Under the pieces are notes generated by a model. It was given only the letters and a program-made list of their open reading frames with translations, searched no databases and had not been told where the DNA came from. This document shows, one piece after another, positions 50,046 to 61,165 of a DNA stretch of 64,000 nt (positions are counted from its first letter, which is position 1; each line of letters starts with the position of its first letter). Both the position numbers and the translations under genes were made by a program. This DNA is from Pneumocystis sp. 'macacae' (Eukaryota > Ascomycota > Pneumocystomycetes > Pneumocystales > Pneumocystaceae), in the NCBI GenBank assembly GCA_018127085.1, contig CM030732.1:62001-126000 (forward strand). The letters are read 5' to 3'.

Positions 50046-50118
50046 TGGACGAATGGAGATTCGAACTCCAGACTTCTCGCACGCGAAGCGAGCACTCTAC
50101 CAACTGAGTTATACGCCC
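50046..50118 (-). tRNA. tRNA-Ala (CGC)
   Basis: Folds as a 73-base cloverleaf without intron. The anticodon stem CTCGC/GCGAG encloses loop TTCGCGT, anticodon CGC. The T-arm TGGAG/CTCCA encloses TTCGAAT. The D-arm contains AACTCAGTTGGTAGAGTG. The acceptor stem starts GGGCGTA and pairs with TTCGTCC. It has the G3-U70 wobble pair that defines alanine identity, with one T-T mismatch at pair 6-67. Discriminator base is A. It should read GCG codons. Confidence 0.92.
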
Positions 50119-50250
50119 AAAACATGTCTGGGCGAGATCAAACATATATTTAAATAATTATGAACAATAAAAAAGAAGTACTATATAATATATATAATTT
50201 AATTTATAATGAATTAGAAATGTCTATTTTTTCTATATATTTATAAATGC

Positions 50251-53200
50251 CTAATGCATGCTCATAATAGATTTTTCACGTGTTTTCCATATAGTGTTCT
50301 GCAAATGCAGGAGAATAGATTCAAGTTTTAGTAAAGATTGATGTGTCATCTGAGGGATTATGTGTTCCATTTGAGGCAACAACTGTTCCAAATGAGTAAA
50401 TAAACTGGTACTTTCGGACTGTACAACAGGAATGTCATCAGAAGATGTATCTATGTGATTAGAATGGTGACTTTTTGTATATTTAGAGATTTCTAAGCTC
50501 ATAGGAGAAGTTTTAGGATGATTGTCTGCAGATCGTCTTGGCCGCAATCTTCTTAACAAAGGAGAGTCATCTAAAAGGGAATCTATAAATGATTAATTTT
50601 AACTATGTTTTTCCCTTAAACAAAATACCATTAATTAATTCGGAATCATGCTTTCTTTTCTTAAGAGAATCATGTTCCTGATTCTTAGTGCTATTATTTT
50701 CAAATGTTTTATTACTTTTAAGTTTAATATTTTTTGAAATACTCTTCTTAATAGAAGGCAAAAAATTCTCATCTTTATTAAATTCTAATGTTTTTCGAGT
50801 CTTTTTAAGAGAAGAAAAATCTGCAGAGTTATTATATTTATCATCAGATATACAATTTTTTGATATCCCATTATTTTTGTCTTGTCGAATATTCTTTGTA
50901 GAATCAGGTTTTAATACATTTTGAGAATCTTTTTTTTGCAAAGATTGCGCCAGCTCTGCTGACATTCTTCTAGTCACTATCGTAAAAGGCTCGATTGGAA
51001 TTCGTATTTTTTTACTGATTTGTGCTTTTCCTAATGATGATGGTATATTAGTTTTATCTAGTGCTTGATTAGTAGTATTCTCTATAACTTCAGATTTATC
51101 AATTAATGTTGAAAATTCCTGATTCTCCATAATCGCATTATTAGATCCCACAACAGAATCTTGAATAAAAGGTGTTACAAGGTTTTCCTATAAAAAGTAA
51201 AAACAAAATTTAAAAAATTATAGAATCATCTTTACATTATCTAAAAGAATAGGAAACGAAGGTAGCAAAATTTTGGATGTTTTAGAAAGAAGCTCCAAAA
51301 TTCTAACAATTTCAGATGGATAATCTAATACAGTTTGTTTTCCAAATGTTTTATTCCATGTTTCAACAGTAGAAAGAACAATAATATGATTTTTACTTCT
51401 AAATCCAGATTCTAAAAGAAGAGATAATGAGTGTAATAGTGAACTTTCATAAGAATCAAGACTTTTTAACTTTGACAAAACAGAAGACCATAATTCTTTG
51501 ATCTAAACTAAGTCAATCTGAAATTATTTATTTATTATTAGAATATTACTGTATAACATATTGCTTTAGAGCATTTTTTAACTATCTCTTTTTCATCTAA
51601 TATCCATAATGAAAGTCCTCCTTGTATACATTGCAAACTTTGCATAATTTCATAAATAGGAATTATTTTTATATAATCAGAAACACTTTGAATAAAAGAA
51701 AGAATAGATTTATCAGGATTATGTTTATAAGAAAACACCAAAAGATTACTTATTAACATATTAAAATTCTCATAAGATCTAAAAAAATTAAAGCAAATCA
51801 ATTGTTAAAAATATATTTACATTGTTTTTTTTAAAGTTTTTGCAATTTTCAAATTTGATTCAGATAAATTGATCATTGAAATATTATCAAAAGAAGGAAA
51901 TTTAACTTTTTTCGTTATAATTGTACAAATATTATAAATATTTCTAAAGTTATCAGTTAAATTGCAAAAACTAAAAAAAATACTTGTTGATTTCAGGAGA
52001 TTCTTGAAGAAAGGATTCAGCTAGAGGCTCAATAATTTTATAACCAGCACCAGTCACTCCTATAATAGACTCAATTTTCTGATAAAATATATCAAAGAGT
52101 ATTTCCCATTCTGAAAGACAGTTTATTTCCCTATTTTTTAAAATTCTAAATTAGATGAATATTTTTATTTTAAAAAAAACTAACCGATTCCCCCATTCTA
52201 GAATTTTAAATATAGAATTTCTTTGCTTAATAGTATCTTCTAGATCAACAAATGATACATGCAAAGAGTGTGTAGGTTCAAAAAAAAACTTTTTAGTGAT
52301 TTCCGGAAACAATTTCCATATTTGTATCTGAAGATTATGGTCTTTAGTGCAGTCAAAAGCAGATAAACATTCAACCAGCAGATCAATCTTCTCAGAATCC
52401 TTTGACTGTAACAAACCAATATTAGAAATAACATCAAATATAGCCTTAATATATGTTTTATTTACTAATGCACGAGGAAATGGATTAAGAAAAAGTCTAA
52501 AAAGAAAAGCCATAGGAGTATAGAGATTTAGTTGGCATGATGAATTTTTAGAACCAGTCACTTGTGTTGAGATCAGATCTTCGTTTTCTATAATACATGA
52601 TTTATTCATAAAATACATGTAGCCTATTATTTCAAATGATATAAAAACAAGCTGTGCAAATAAGTTAACATGCTCATCTAATTCATTTTCTATAGACTTT
52701 AACTAAATGAAAAAATAAAATTAATATTACCTGTTTTTTTTATAAATAAATTCTGTTTAGAAGATAAAAACCAAAAAGATTTTAATAATCCACAAACTTT
52801 TGAAACTGCATCCATTGCTTCAAAAGTTATTTTTATTTCTTTGTTACTAACAAAATTAATTGATTTATTAAAATTTCTCCAAACTAATAATTTAGAATCC
52901 TTTGATACCGCTGTAGATACTAAAATTGCTTCAATAGCTGACCTCGTGATAGAAATGTTATTTCTTATCCATTTAGGTTCTATTCTTGGGATTTCAGATG
53001 GCTCTACATAAGAATTATCCATAAGACGATCATCTTTCCATGGCTTAATTTTTTCCACGTCAAATAAAGATGCTATTATTTTACATCCACTAAGTGCATC
53101 ATGTTGACTAGACTCTATCATTTTTTTAAATAAAGGAAAAATAACATTTTCCCATATAGTTGTTATATCTTTCATTGAAATTCCAGGACGCAAAATAGAA

Positions 53201-54662
53201 TAAAATAGTGCACATATTGTTTTTATTGCAGTCTTTTTTACCGGAGAAGATACAGTAGATTTCGATCCTAAAACTAATTGCATCGGTTGAGACAATAAAG
53301 AAAGTCTTTTTAGTGGAATTGACTGAGTTTTAGATGATAAAGTAAAAACATATATAAGACGAACCCAAGCCATTTGAGCAGCTATTTTTGTCGAGATATC
53401 ATTGTGATTAAAACACAACTTAAAGTATTATAGTAATAATATAACTTTAAGCTAACTTACTTGAATAATTTTTAACCATACGTTCAATTTGTTCCATCTG
53501 GAAAGTATTAAAGTACCCATAATCGTAACAAGAACACTCCATGATTGTGCTACAAAAACACCATTACCATCCTCCTTCAAAATCTCCTCAAACCGTGTAG
53601 AAAATATATCTATCATTAATTTCCCTTTGAACTTTTCTTTCATATTATCTATAATAGCTAAACCAATTTTAGATTCATCATGCATAACTTTTTCTATCTC
53701 AAAGGCACACTGCAAAGCATTCTCCCGTATGGGTCGAGACGTATCAATTAAAGAAATATGCAATATTGGCACCCATTCAGACGCTCGACGAATAAAAATT
53801 TGAGGACATTGATTCATAATCCGAATTAAAACACTTAATCTTTCTTGAGAAATTGTTATAGAAGAAAGAGTTATCTTTAAACACGCAGAAATAATTCTAT
53901 CAGCTATATCTGGGGTTATAATAGCCGACGGTAATTTCTGTATACTTAAAAACCAAAGATGCATAGTCGCAGATGTCTATAAATATACATTTTAAAAAAA
54001 AAAAAAAAATAACAAACCTTAGTAAGAGACGGACTTTCTAAAACAGATACAGAATATTCAATAAAAAACTTAGCATCAGTAAGATTAAAAACATCAGAAA
54101 TCTCTTGCTGAGATAAAAGATAACCTAAAACTTTAAAAGCACTAGAAGCCCTAATACAATTAGAATATTTTAAATACAAAAAAACTACATTTGATAATCG
54201 CCTATATCACGTGATTGGTTCTGAACTGCATCTCTTTTAATACATCGAACAAGTTCAGGGATATATTGAAACAAAGGCAGTTTATCAGAAATAGTCTCAT
54301 ATGAACGAAGAAATACAGAAAGCCTAATATATGTCTCAATCTTTTTAGAACGTTGATCACCAGAAAAAATCTCCTTGGCTAATGCAAGAAATGCAGAAAA
54401 CTCGGTCTTTTGCGGTAATTCTTCTGCTGGACTTAAACATGAATCATTTCCAACTAATTCTAATTTCTGAAGCGACACTGTAGTCTTAAGAATGCTTTTT
54501 GGCGGTCTTTTGACCAATTCTTCAAGCGTTTTTTGAGGCGTCGATTTTGGTGTTTCTTTTGCCTCTAAAACACATTTCTATCAATAAAAACCTACAAAAA
54601 AGTACCTTCAATTTTATACCGCTCCCAAGAAACTGCGAAAATATCACTCGCTTTTTTTCCAT
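50251..54662 (-). CDS. RIF1: Rif1 telomere/replication-timing protein
   Basis: Large HEAT-repeat protein that recruits PP1 to delay origin firing and regulates telomeres. Spliced length is about 1290 codons. The N-terminal half is helical repeat: FSAFLALAKEIFSGDQRSKK, AFKVLGYLLSQQEISDVF, TSATMHLWFLSIQKLPSA, SERLSVL-like IRIMNQCP and AWVRLIYVFTLSS, typical of Rif1. The first in-frame ATG (54662) gives MEKKRVIFSQF, an RVxF PP1-docking site. A SILK site follows in RPPKSILKTT, the same pairing as in yeasts. The middle is low-complexity; the end has a helical domain (FTHLEQLLPQMEHIIPQM, LLKLESILLHLQN). The frame is open for 95 bases upstream of 54662 to a TTTCTAG acceptor, so one more 5' exon probably exists. 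Confidence 0.88.
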
Positions 54663-54890
54663 CACTTTTTCTTTCGCTTTTTCCTGATCATTTAGATATG
54701 GTGTGTTTTCCTTATTTGATGCTGTAACATAATTTTTTGCTTCAAAAAACTTCTAGAAAAAAAATACAATTTTCTGCATGTTTTTACACGTATTTGTTTA
54801 TCTTTTTCTCCTCTTTAATTCTTTTTTCTGATAAACTTTTTGTTCTATTCGTATTATTGAACTTTACCTCGGATGATCTTATCTGTAGTC

Positions 54891-54900
54891 ATCACGTGAT
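54891..54900. promoter_or_regulatory. ATCACGTGAT palindrome upstream of RIF1
   Basis: Same perfect 10-base CACGTG palindrome as at 32381. Read on the minus strand, its last AT begins an ATG (ATGACTACAG), so it abuts or overlaps a possible RIF1 first exon. Confidence 0.5.
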
Positions 54901-55215
54901 CAGAATGCTAATCTATCCTCAAAATATACAATCTTCCTTTCTTCTCAACATATATCTACAATTATCATTATCTTGAGAATGTATATATTATTTTACTTGA
55001 AAATGTGTTTTTTCATGTTTTTTCCTCAGAGATTTTGTTCTAATTTTAAAGGAATGTCTTTATAGACAATTAATAGCTTTTCTGGGTAATCTATGCACAA
55101 AATTACAAAAAAAGCAGCAAAATAGACTGAATTGAATATCTCTCTATAAATACAAGAAAAAAGGTTTTTAAAACTTCTGTGCAAAATCTGAAATCTTCAC
55201 AACCTAACCCTAAAT

Positions 55216-55272
55216 ATGCGGCATCAAGCCCTCGAAGAGCACAAAGAAAAGCACAGCTTGCAAGAACTATAG
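55216..55272 (+). other. upstream open reading frame before Rab5
   Basis: An 18-codon frame (MRHQALEEHKEKHSLQEL, then stop) ending 79 bases before the Rab5 ATG. If the transcript starts upstream of 55216 it could lower Rab5 translation. Transcript start is not known. Confidence 0.35.
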
Positions 55273-55351
55273 GGTAGAAAGGGTATTAAACAAATAAAAT
55301 TAAATAGAAAATACCAGTATTGATAGAAGAGATAAGAAGAGGCGTGAAAAG

Positions 55352-56386
55352 ATGGAAAATACACGATTTTCTAATGCAAAACTTGTACTTTTGGGAGAGT
55401 CTGCTGTGGGAAAGGTATGTTTTGTACAAGAAATGCTCTACTGATACAACTATAGAGTAGTCTTGTTTTACGCTTTGTTAAGGGGCAATTTGATGGTATG
55501 TGTAGCTAGATTTTTAATACTGCTTGCCTGTTTATAGCATCAGTGCAGTAGAGAACGTTCTGTGTTATAAATTTTTATTTTATGGACATACTAACGATGA
55601 TAGAATGTCGGGAAAGTACAATTGGAGGTTGGTTTTTCCTTTTACACAAGGCGTTAACCCATAAACAGCTGCATTTCTTACGCAGACACTATGTTTGGAT
55701 GAAACAACAGTAATTAAGTTTGAAATATGGTTAGTTATAATGTTATAGCTAACAGCTATTATTTTTTTTTTTCAAAAGAAGCTGTATAGCTGGTATTTAT
55801 GTATAGGAATACTTATAGATTTAGGGACACAGCTGGACAGGAACGATACAGGTCGCTTGCACCAATGTATTGTAAGTATAACTAAATAGGAAATGCCAAT
55901 ATTAAATCTTAAGACCGAAATGCAGACTGTGCGATTGTTGTATATGATATTACACAGCTGGTAAAAGATAATGGGAAGGAAATGAGGTATTAACAAGCAG
56001 ATAGGAATCACTAGATAAAGCAAAATCATGGGTAAAAGAATTGCATCGTCAAGCTTGTGGAAATATTGTGATTGCTTTGGCTGGGAACAAAGCGGATCTG
56101 GCGTCACGACGAGCAGTTGAAACGGAAGATGCACAGGCATATGCAGAAGAAGCAGGACTTATCTTTTTTGAGACATCTGCTAAAAGTGCACAAAATGTAA
56201 ATGATTTATTTCAAGCTATTGGTAAGATTTTTTTGAAATAAATACATTATTTACAATATGAATCTAGCCAAGAAATTGCCTCTAAATCGCTTAGCCTATA
56301 AACCACATAGCTCAGGATTAACAAAAGACATTGATTTATCTCGACGATCGTCTGTTGCAAATACATCATCAACGTGTAATTGTTGA
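55352..56386 (+). CDS. Rab5-family small GTPase (Ypt5/Ypt51)
   Basis: Controls early endosome traffic and vacuolar sorting. Start [21 protein letters not shown] (P-loop) at 55352. At least six short introns split the rest: [25 protein letters not shown] (the Rab5-type switch I), [18 protein letters not shown] (switch II, full Rab5 match), [22 protein letters not shown] and [18 protein letters not shown]. The hypervariable tail ends SSTCNC, a CxC prenylation site. The DTAGQE glutamine for GTP hydrolysis is intact. The frame ending at 56241 is only an unspliced read-through of the penultimate intron; the correct stop is at 56384. Confidence 0.95.
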
Positions 56387-56685
56387 TAAATTTGAATGTA
56401 GAGCGACGTGTTGCTTCACTAGATAATATGGGATATATATATTATTATGTATAAGTGTATCGATATTAGTATGATATAGAGCTAGTTATCATTTAAATTT
56501 CGTTTCTATTTCATTGCTAATCATTTTTAAATAAATGTTTTTCTTTTTTGATATCATCAGTTAATCAGATGACTGATGACTTAGTTTTGTTTCTGTTTTA
56601 TGAAAGATAAAAAATAATTACAATAAAATATCATATAACTCATAGAATAATAAATTAAAACGGTCTATGAAAATTAAACAGGTGG

Positions 56686-58954
56686 TTATGAAAAAATAGT
56701 AAGATATACTTTTGTAATGAATTTTATGCATTTAATAATTTTAACATCGAATATATAAAAATTAAATTTGGTTTTATCAAATAATACTGAAAATATTTGT
56801 AACCATTTAATATTTCGTAATAATCGAAAAACAAAAAAGTAAATTGATCGAAATATTAAAATCTTGTTCTTTAAAGAGGTTTTCTTGTTATGACAAAATG
56901 TAGATTTTTCCTCTAAATATGCAAGGTTTCCTTGAGATGGGATAGGCATAATACGTGATGATTCTTCATACTCATTGAATTGTAATGGTTGATCATTTTC
57001 TAGAATATTTTGAAACTATTATTCATTAACTCAACTTTATATGTTATTCATTTAATACAGTATATTTTTTTGAAATTCTAATGATGAATTCAACAATCTC
57101 TTGAGATGAAGGTCTTTTATGAGGATCAGGTGATAACATAGTTTCTAAAAATATGTATAAATCTTCTGGTATATTTGATGTTTTAGATTGATGTTGATAA
57201 CTATATTTTTTTAAAAAAATATTTATTCAATTTTTTTGTAACTTACCCTTTAAAATTTAATATTTCTGATTTTAATTTATCATATTCTTCCGCAGAATGT
57301 TGATATGGAAGTTTTCCTGTAAAGAGTAACCAATACAAAATTAACCCAAGAGAAAATATATCTGATGCTGGTGTAAAAAATCCTTTTGGTTTTCCATCTT
57401 CTCCTACTATTGAATTATAAATATATTATCTGCATCTATATAAATACTCTTACTAAATAGCACTTCTGGAGCTGTATATCTGATATATTTTAGACTATAA
57501 AATTAAAAGAATTAAAAAATATACTCTAATGTTCCTGTACCACCAGAACGAGAATCTACTTCAGTTGCTACCTGACTCTCTCCAAAATCACTAACCAAAA
57601 CCCTTGGGAAAATGTTATTTTTTGTGCTCTGAAGTAAACAATTACCCGGTTTTAAATCTCGACTTAAATATTTTTTAATTTAATTTAAAATAATAATAGT
57701 AATACTGACTGGATCAAATTATTTTCATGAAGAAAACTCAGACCAGACGCAATATCTTTAATAAAAGAAATCACCATTCCTAATGGAAGCACAATATCAT
57801 TGTCCATTTTTGTAAAAAATGGTCTTGCTTTTAATCTTTTCACTTTTTTTTTAAAATCGAAAAATGTTGGCTCATTAGGCGTAACTAACTCTTGAATAAA
57901 ACTTTCTAAATCTCCTTTATCACAATACTAATAATATCTTTTACTAAAATTAGATATTAAGTATTTTTTTACCTCTTGTAAAATGTATAAAACTGGAACG
58001 GTTGGACCAAATTTACTTAACTTTGAATTTTCAAGCCCTTCAACAAAGCTTTTCAGCCTTATTACTTCAAAAGCTACGTTTATATCTACTTACAAACATG
58101 ATTATAATTAACTAAATTAGTATGTCGTAAACGTAACAAATGAACTTCTTTCAATAACTTTGAAATAAAATCAATATTACATTTTAAAACACTATAAAAT
58201 AATTTTATACCTTTTTAAGCCAAGAATGACTATCGCCGACAGGAATACGTTTAACAGCATCTATAAAATTATTTAAAACAACTTTTATTATGTAACCAAC
58301 ACACAATGACCAAGTGGAACACCATCCAATACATGTAAAACCTTAAGTACTTCTCCACGAGAGCCTTCCACAAAATAAACAATGTTCAATATATGCAAAG
58401 AAGATACCTCTTCCAAGTGATCCTTCTGGAATAAAAAATCTGTTAAAAAATAAGATTTAAATAAGGAAAAATAATATATAAAAACCTTTTAAAATAACCC
58501 TGGTTAAATGACATTGATGAAAGAGGTGTAGAATTCGAAGAAGAAAAATTAGGAAGCGAAGGGTTTGTTGATGGACTTGATAATGGTTGAGAGATATCTA
58601 GAGGCCTTTCTGTATCATCCCAAGTGAAGTTTTCAAGAAAACGGAAATATCCGGAATCTATAAACGTCTGAAGTATCATAGACGACTTATCAAATGTTGA
58701 GTGAAGGTCATTTTCATGAAATGGCCGATAACAAAGAGGACAAAATGTTGTACCTGATTTTTGAATAAAAGAGTTTTTAACATTTCGATATAAGCTTAGC
58801 TGTTTGTTTTCACGGTTAAACAAAACAACTGCTCCAGACACAGAATCTCGACTAGTTTTTTTACATTAAAATTGTCAACAATATTCAAATCTTACAATAC
58901 AACGTTCCAATCATTACATTCAGTAAATGGAATTATTGCCTGATTTTGTGCCAT
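56686..58954 (-). CDS. IKS1-like serine/threonine protein kinase
   Basis: Fungal kinase of the Iks1 group, role unclear. ATG at 58954 gives MAQNQAIIPFTECNDWNVVL. An N-terminal Cys pair motif FCPLCYRPFHENDLHSTFD is typical of Iks1. The kinase domain has a Gly-rich PEGSLGRG-like loop, VIK, LHENNLIQ and DLKPGNCLLQ, the DFG as VSDFGE, GTLEYTAPEVLF and SDIFSLGLILYWLLFTGKLP. A Ser-rich linker lies between. I extended beyond the stop after SKKYTVLNE because a GTATTAAAT to AATAATAG intron joins FQNILENDQPLQFNEY to MPIPSQGNLAYLEEK and a basic hydrophobic C-terminus ending at 56686. The HRD region is split by an intron at about 57670-57710. Confidence 0.8.
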
Positions 58955-59220
58955 GTAGAAAAAAAAGAAATTATTAATAAAAATAATAAAATATAATCTT
59001 TAAAATTGTTAAACAATATTCTATGATTTTTAGGAATATTTAGATACTTATAAATCGTTGCTTGTAAGTAATCGAACGAATTAAAATGATAAAGCGAAGA
59101 TATAAAGAAAAATGAAAGTTTAAAGAAAATACAAATAAAAAATAAAAAAATGAGAAAAATTATTTGAGTATTAAAAAACAAAAGAAATCAAAAAAGAAAT
59201 GAATATATTTTTAAGTAGAA

Positions 59221-61003
59221 TTAATCAGAAAAACGACCAGATTGAAGAATATCTTTGATAGGATTTTTTACAGAAAGGACACCATTTTTTTCAAGCCTAA
59301 AATAAAATCAATTAAGTCATATTTCGATAAAAAAATAAAGGACCTTTGAAACATAACAAAAAGTCTCTCAGCATCACGTTCTTTTTCTTCTTCTGTCATC
59401 TCAGGAAAACTAGAAAGTGCCATGCGTTCTGCTTCAAGTGTCTGTCCAGTAATGGGATTAATGCCATCCGTTGCTTGGAAATCTTTGCTGTCTGGAGAGG
59501 TAAAAGGAATACCTTGAGAAACAAGAAAGCCGGAAGCATAACCAAAACCAATGCTATTAATAAAGGATGTTTCTATAAAGATTCAATCTATACATATTGA
59601 TTAAGACAAAATGCTAACTTACCATCAGAGTGATTAAGTTCATATAGTAACCATGAAATTGATTCACGAATCAATGGAAATGGAACAGTCATAGCTCTAA
59701 GAGCTCTAGACGAAAGGGTATCCCCTCTTCCAAGAATATGCTCACGATCTCTGAAAAAATCAATCAAATAAAAAATATTAAAAGAAACTCACTTGCTTTG
59801 AGGTAATAAGTGAAAAGCCAGCAATGTTTCTATTGGTTCTGTTGAATGTTTAAGAATTTTTCGGAAAAAAGTTATTAAAGAAAGAATTTTTGTTTCGGTA
59901 GCAGAATCAAGATTAACAGAGGGAGATTGATCATTCGAATGAACACCTAGATCAATACTTAATAAAAGTGTATCTAGGATTTTAAGAAGTTCTTCAATGC
60001 AATACTCTGGGCAATTTTCTGGATTTAAAAATTCGGCAATTGGAAGATTCAGTAAACAATTAACAATTTCAAAGGTAAGCTGTTGATTAGAATGAGAAAG
60101 TGATAAATTTAAAAGTCTAATAAGAGAAAGTATATTGCTAGTAATCATTAGAAGAATAAAAAAGTTTAAAAATTATACACTAGAGATTCGTTTGTTTCTC
60201 CTCGTACTAAATTAAAAAGCAATTTCATATATTCTTGAATAGTGGAAATATTTTGTTTTCGCCATACATTAGAAGATTTTAAATATGTTTCAAAATATTC
60301 AAGATACTTGAGTATTTTTATTAAACATATTTAAAATAAAATGATATACCTGGTTAATTACTTGAAAAATGCCCAATTCCATTAATGTCGTCATTGCTTT
60401 TCCTGGTTGTGTCGTTAATAAAAACAAAATACGTGTATATATAAACATAAAGTCAAAGCTATCCTATACAACGATTACTACTATTATAAAAAGCTTTTCG
60501 TTTATTATAATTAACTTCATTAATCAAAGGTAATTTTAAAAAATTCGTATATTCTTTCATAATATGTTGAATACCATCATTTTCAATAAAAATATCCCTA
60601 GAATCCGAGTAAAGGAGCATAGTATTAAAAATGCATCGTGCTGCATCTGCTGATTTTTGCAGTATTGTTGGATCAGAAAATGCTAATTGAAATAGGATAA
60701 GAAATCCCTAAAACAGTTTAAACAATTTAAAAAAAAACAACAGAAAGGTCTTACGCGTTTTGATCCTATTATTTTAGCACAAGAAATATCTGTAACCAAT
60801 GATTTTAGTCGAGAAATAGAATTATATCCTTAATCTTAAACTTTATTTATATATTGATATAAAGCATACTTATTTTAAAATCTTCTTTAATATCTTTCTC
60901 TAAACAATTCAATAAAGCTTCTACTTCTTCCTCGTCTAAAGAAATAAGTATTTTTATTCCAGAACTATTTTCTTAAAATACTATTTTCATATGTCTCAAT
61001 CAT
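59221..61003 (-). CDS. RIC8: Ric8/synembryn, G-alpha chaperone and exchange factor
   Basis: Armadillo-repeat protein that folds and activates G-alpha subunits. The ATG at 61003 gives MIETYEN; a 46-base intron joins it to NEEEVEALLNCLEKDIKED. Later exons: SLVTDISCAKIIGSKR, FQLAFSDPTILQKSADAA, LNRLLNLSLSHSNQQLTFEI, CPEYCIEELLKILDTLL, FRKILKHSTEPIETLLAFH and LSSRALRAMTVPFPLIRES. The C-terminus is diagnostic for fungal Ric8: DGINPITGQTLEAERMALSS, then MTEEEKERDAERLFVMFQR and LSVKNPIKDILQSGRFSD. Length is about 450 codons. It implies a heterotrimeric G-protein pathway, probably the mating or nutrient one. Confidence 0.88.
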
Positions 61004-61165
61004 GTTGATAAATAGGTCTTGGAGAAAATATCGAGAAAAAAAGGCAACTTTAAAAGTATAATTTTTATATAATATTAAAAAAGAAATGCAAAATCTACAA
61101 AAAATATCAATAAAATGTTTTATTTTACACAAACAAAATAGATTGCAAAAGCGTATATGTTTCAA

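Larger units (their letters stand above)
54663..55351. promoter_or_regulatory. divergent RIF1/Rab5 region
   Basis: 689 bases between two divergent genes. It likely holds a RIF1 5' exon (ATGACTACAGATAAG near 54893 on the minus strand), though I could not make its phase fit. It also has an ATCACGTGAT palindrome, a telobox (AACCCTAA variant at 55204-55213) and a small upstream open frame before the Rab5 start. Confidence 0.5.

Noticed and set aside
54890..54920. RIF1 first exon ATGACTACAG near 54893
   Set aside because: Its phase does not fit the next exon with any GT-AG choice I tried; kept only as a possibility.
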